50,683 nucleotides of DNA from Gammaproteobacteria bacterium (GTDB taxonomy: Bacteria > Pseudomonadota > Gammaproteobacteria > Pseudomonadales > Pseudomonadaceae). Location of the stretch: the NCBI GenBank assembly GCA_018816095.1, contig JAHIWP010000062.1, forward strand, positions 1-50,683. The letters are read 5' to 3'. Shown here piece by piece: positions 47,712 to 50,683 of the stretch. Every line of letters starts with the position of its first letter. Position 1 is the first letter of the stretch. Position numbers and translations under genes: made by a program. The notes below the pieces were generated by a model. It ran no database searches and was not told where the DNA came from. It saw nothing but the letters and a program-made list of their open reading frames with translations.

Positions 47712-48737
47712 ATGGTCTATGCGGTACTTCGGCCCGTTATTGCAGCCAGCTTGCTGGCCGCTCTAACGGGCTGCTGGTTTTCAGCGCATGTAGAAGAGTT
47801 CGGTGGCCCGACGATGGGCAGCACCTACTCCATCAAATACGTGCGCAAGCAGAATTCACCCAGCCCGGATCTGCTCAAGCGTGAGGCGGATGCGATCCTG
47901 GCTGAGATCGACAAGCAGATGTCGACCTACCGAGATGACTCCTTTATCGAACAATTCAACCAGGCGCCTGCCGGTAGCTGTCAGAGCATGCCGGGCCCTG
48001 TGTTGGCGTTGATTGAAGAAGGGCGCGTGCTCAATGCGCAAAGCCAGGGGGCGTTTGATCTGACCCTTGAACCATTGCTTAACCTGTGGGGGTTTGGCCC
48101 CAAGGCGCGCGCGGAGAAAGTGCCTACGCCTGAGCAACTGTCAGCCGCACGTGAGCGCATTGGTATGCAACATGTGCGGCAGGTCGGTGAGCAGTTGTGC
48201 AAGGACGTCGATGTTCAAGTGGATTTCAACAGCATTGCGGCCGGCTATGCGGTGGATCGGGTGGTGCAACGCCTGGTCGAGTTGGGCGTCGACAGCTACC
48301 TGGTGGAAATAACCGGTGAGCTAAAAGCGGCGGGTCTAAAGCCGGATGGCCAGCACTGGCGCATTGGCCTTGAGGCGCCACAAGAAGGTGAGCGTGTTGC
48401 TCAGCGTGTATTGGCGCTCGATGGTTACGGCGTTTCTACCTCCGGTGATTACCGTAATTACTTTGAGGAAAACGGGCGGCGTTACTCGCACACCTTGGAC
48501 CCGTTGACCGGTGCACCGATCACGCACAAGCTGGCAGCAGTGACCGTTGTCGATAAATCGACCTTGCGCGCCGATGGTTTGTCTACAGTGCTAATGGTAA
48601 TGGGCACTGAGCCCGGCTTGGCATTTGCGGAGCGCATGGGCATCGCCGCGTTTTTCGTGACCCGTGAAGGTGACGCCTTCGTCACACAGACAACTCAGGC
48701 TTTCGAGCAGCTATTTGCTGCAGGAGACGAGCAATGA
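47712..48737 (+). CDS. apbE: FAD:protein FMN transferase ApbE
   Basis: 341 residues, lipoprotein signal with lipobox LTGC (Cys21). ApbE splits FAD and transfers FMN to the Thr of NqrB and NqrC. Markers: GGPTMGSTYSIKY near residues 31-43, VDFNSIAAGYAVDRV near residues 171-185 and SGDYRNYFEENGRRYSHT as adjoining segments (near residues 244-261). It follows nqrF after two bases; an upstream in-frame ATG at 47598 lies within nqrF. Its stop overlaps nqrM (ATGA). Confidence 0.96.
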   Translation: MVYAVLRPVIAASLLAALTGCWFSAHVEEFGGPTMGSTYSIKYVRKQNSPSPDLLKREADAILAEIDKQMSTYRDDSFIEQFNQAPAGSCQSMPGPVLALIEEGRVLNAQSQGAFDLTLEPLLNLWGFGPKARAEKVPTPEQLSAARERIGMQHVRQVGEQLCKDVDVQVDFNSIAAGYAVDRVVQRLVELGVDSYLVEITGELKAAGLKPDGQHWRIGLEAPQEGERVAQRVLALDGYGVSTSGDYRNYFEENGRRYSHTLDPLTGAPITHKLAAVTVVDKSTLRADGLSTVLMVMGTEPGLAFAERMGIAAFFVTREGDAFVTQTTQAFEQLFAAGDEQ

Positions 48738-48961
48738 CTTTTGTAGTGGTGTTTTTGGTCATGCTGCTGGTAGTGGGCATGATGGCTGTAGGGGTGATCA
48801 TGGGCCGTAAGCCCATTGCAGGTTCTTGCGGGGGGATCGCCAACCTGGGGATCGAGAAAGAATGCTCGATCTGTGGGGGGAGCCGCGAGAAGTGTGAAGA
48901 GATCAACAGTGATTCGCCAGTAGATGCTGACGCGCTGGCCTACGACGCGACAAAGCGCTAA
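48734..48961 (+). CDS. nqrM: Na+-NQR maturation protein NqrM
   Basis: 75 residues. One N-terminal membrane helix, then four Cys (Cys32, Cys44, Cys47, Cys54) in SCGGIANLGIEKECSICGG and REKC. NqrM is needed to deliver iron to the NqrD/NqrE site. Coupled to apbE by a four-base overlap. Confidence 0.95.
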   Translation: MTFVVVFLVMLLVVGMMAVGVIMGRKPIAGSCGGIANLGIEKECSICGGSREKCEEINSDSPVDADALAYDATKR

Positions 48962-49087
48962 TCGCAATGCGGCCGCCCAAGGGCATGGTTCGCAGCTGAT
49001 GTATTGATTGTCAGGCTGTGTACAACGCGGCGCTGACCCGGCCGAGAGTATTGAACAAGTGCTCCGGCGTGATCTGAAGGAGTAAAC

Positions 49088-50482
49088 ATGGCGGTCTACA
49101 ACTACGACGTAGTGGTGTTGGGTTCTGGCCCTGCGGGTGAGGGCGCGGCAATGAACGCGGCCAAAGCCGGGCGCAAAGTGGCAGTGGTGGATAGTCGTCG
49201 CGAAGTCGGCGGTAACTGCACCCACTTGGGCACCATTCCTTCCAAAGCGTTGCGCCACTCGGTGCGACAGATCATGCAATTTAATACCAACCCAATTTTC
49301 CGCCAGATCGGCGAGCCGCGTTGGTTCTCCTTTCCTGATGTGCTGAAAAGCGCTGAGCGGGTGATCGCCAAGCAGGTCACTTCGCGCACCGGCTTTTACG
49401 CGCGCAACCGCATCGACTTGTTTTTCGGCACCGGCAGCTTCGCCGACGAGCACACCGTCGAAGTGGTCTGTTCCAATGGGGTCGTCGAAAAGCTTGTGGC
49501 CAAGCAGATTGTAATCGCCACCGGCTCGCGGCCTTACCGTCCGGTGGACGTGGACTTCCACCACCCGCGTATCTATGACAGCGACACCATCCTCAGCCTC
49601 GGCCATACCCCACGGCGGATCATCATCTACGGCGCCGGGGTGATCGGTTCTGAGTACGCTTCGATCTTCAGCGGCCTGGGTGTGCTGGTCGACCTGATCG
49701 ACAACCGTGACCAGTTGCTGAGCTTCCTCGATGCGGAAATCTCCGATGCGCTGAGTTATCACCTGCGCAATAACAATGTGCTGATCCGTCATAACGAAGA
49801 GTATGAGCGTGTCGAGGGTGTAGAAAACGGCGTGGTGCTGCACCTCAAGTCCGGCAAGAAAATCAAGGCTGACGCTTTCCTCTGGTGCAACGGTCGTACC
49901 GGCAACACCGATCAGCTGGGGCTGGAGAATATTGGCATCAAGGTCAACAGCCGGGGCCAGATTGAAGTCGACCAGGCCTACTGCACGCAGGTGCCGAATG
50001 TTTACGCGGCGGGCGATGTGATCGGCTGGCCAAGCTTGGCCAGCGCCGCTGCTGACCAAGGCCGCTCGGCTGCCGGTAGCATCGTTGACAATGGCAGCTG
50101 GCGTTTCGTTGATGATGTGCCGACGGGCATTTACACCATCCCTGAGATTAGTTCGATCGGTAAGAACGAGCGTGAATTGACTCAGGCCAAGATTCCTTAC
50201 GAAGTCGGTAAGGCATTCTTCAAGGGCATGGCGCGGGCACAGATTTCACAAGAGCCGGTGGGCATGCTGAAAATTCTGTTCCATCGCGAAACGCTGGAAG
50301 TGCTGGGTGTGCACTGCTTCGGTTACCAGGCCTCGGAGATTGTGCATATCGGTCAGGCGATCATGAACCAGAAGGGCGAGGCGAACAGCATCAAGTACTT
50401 CGTCAACACCACGTTCAACTACCCGACCATGGCCGAGGCCTACCGGGTGGCGGCGTTCGACGGCCTCAACCGGCTTTTTTGA
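49088..50482 (+). CDS. sthA: soluble pyridine nucleotide transhydrogenase SthA
   Basis: 464 residues, flavoprotein disulfide reductase fold. FAD loop [14 protein letters not shown] near residues 9-22; the redox site reads [12 protein letters not shown], with only one Cys of the usual pair, as expected for SthA. NAD(P) loop [13 protein letters not shown] near residues 180-192. It reoxidises NADPH with NAD+, balancing cofactors beside the NADH-consuming Nqr. AAGGAG seven bases before the ATG. Confidence 0.96.
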   Translation: MAVYNYDVVVLGSGPAGEGAAMNAAKAGRKVAVVDSRREVGGNCTHLGTIPSKALRHSVRQIMQFNTNPIFRQIGEPRWFSFPDVLKSAERVIAKQVTSRTGFYARNRIDLFFGTGSFADEHTVEVVCSNGVVEKLVAKQIVIATGSRPYRPVDVDFHHPRIYDSDTILSLGHTPRRIIIYGAGVIGSEYASIFSGLGVLVDLIDNRDQLLSFLDAEISDALSYHLRNNNVLIRHNEEYERVEGVENGVVLHLKSGKKIKADAFLWCNGRTGNTDQLGLENIGIKVNSRGQIEVDQAYCTQVPNVYAAGDVIGWPSLASAAADQGRSAAGSIVDNGSWRFVDDVPTGIYTIPEISSIGKNERELTQAKIPYEVGKAFFKGMARAQISQEPVGMLKILFHRETLEVLGVHCFGYQASEIVHIGQAIMNQKGEANSIKYFVNTTFNYPTMAEAYRVAAFDGLNRLF

Positions 50483-50582
50483 GCGGCTCCGGCCGGTGGC
50501 CTGAGCCGGCCGGGGAGAACCCGTTCAGTGACTCCTGCGACTGGCGTTGGCCAAATCGCGAAAGTTTCTGATTAGGCTTAAT

Positions 50583-50612
50583 AAAAAACCGGCCCAAGTG
50601 GCCGATTTTTTT
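50583..50612 (+). terminator. intrinsic terminator after sthA
   Basis: Stem AAAAAAC-CGGCC / GGCCG-ATTTTTT with loop CAAGT and a long T-tract. The remaining 71 bases to the window end show no gene. Confidence 0.85.
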
Positions 50613-50683
50613 ATGGTGCGCCAGGCATGGCGCGTAGCGCCGTGACTGGCGCTGTCGGGTTCACTGTGGTGGTGAGCCTGGCG

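Noticed and set aside
48695-50059. 454-codon open frame on the minus strand
   Set aside because: Antisense to nqrM and sthA, with no motif or ribosome site supporting it.

Overview
This window reads as a continuous stretch of the core chromosome of a Pseudomonas species. It is GC-rich and densely packed, with no insertion sequence, phage, CRISPR or defence gene that I can recognise. The protein sequences and the gene order (mobA/moaB/moeA; FAD oxidase/GlpD-like/FGGY kinase; slt; uup; fadBA; topA; sulA-lexA-psrA; nagZ; MTI phosphorylase; csiV-mfd; GAPDH; nqrABCDEF-apbE-nqrM; sthA) match what I remember of the PA3031-PA2991 segment of P. aeruginosa. The left end (DUF5610 protein, glutaredoxin, cheV) does not belong to that block as I remember it, so a synteny breakpoint probably lies near the tRNA-Pro.

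Layout. 0-2.7 kb: DUF5610 protein, thioredoxin-fold protein, cheV, a strong two-way terminator and a tRNA-Pro(CGG). 2.8-5.5 kb: a small lipoprotein and the molybdenum cofactor genes mobA (divergent), moaB and moeA. 5.6-11.6 kb: an AraC-type regulator divergent from an AGPS-like FAD oxidase, a GlpD-like dehydrogenase and an FGGY kinase, with three copies of an intergenic repeat around them. 11.7-15.9 kb: pirin, YegS lipid kinase, a second cheV, a DUF1499 lipoprotein and a MOSC protein. 16-23 kb: lytic transglycosylase, Uup ABC-F ATPase, universal stress protein and three unassigned proteins. 23.3-30.6 kb: fadBA, a DUF1653 protein, topA and two small conserved proteins. 30.7-35.2 kb: sulA-lexA (SOS) divergent from psrA (fatty-acid-responsive TetR), then an L,D-transpeptidase-like protein, nagZ and methylthioinosine phosphorylase. 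35.3-41.6 kb: csiV-mfd divergent from a long GAPDH, then a chalcone-isomerase-like protein. 41.9-50.5 kb: the Na+-translocating NADH:quinone reductase operon with its maturation factors ApbE and NqrM, then the soluble transhydrogenase sthA.

Themes. Fatty acid beta-oxidation (fadBA) and its likely regulator PsrA lie about 6 kb apart, and psrA carries two abutting perfect PsrA-type operators over its promoter. lexA carries two LexA boxes, one overlapping its -10, and sulA follows it without a box of its own. The nqr block holds the enzyme, its flavin transferase, its iron-site factor and a NAD(P)H-balancing enzyme.

I found no clear new defence or mobile system. The best leads are: the oxidase/dehydrogenase/kinase cluster, which keeps AGPS-type catalytic residues but has no assigned substrate; a tRNA-Pro(CGG) whose acceptor stem looks broken although its promoter is intact; an L,D-transpeptidase-like protein without a signal peptide beside nagZ; and inverted repeats at nine of ten convergent junctions, several of them perfect palindromes without a T-tract.
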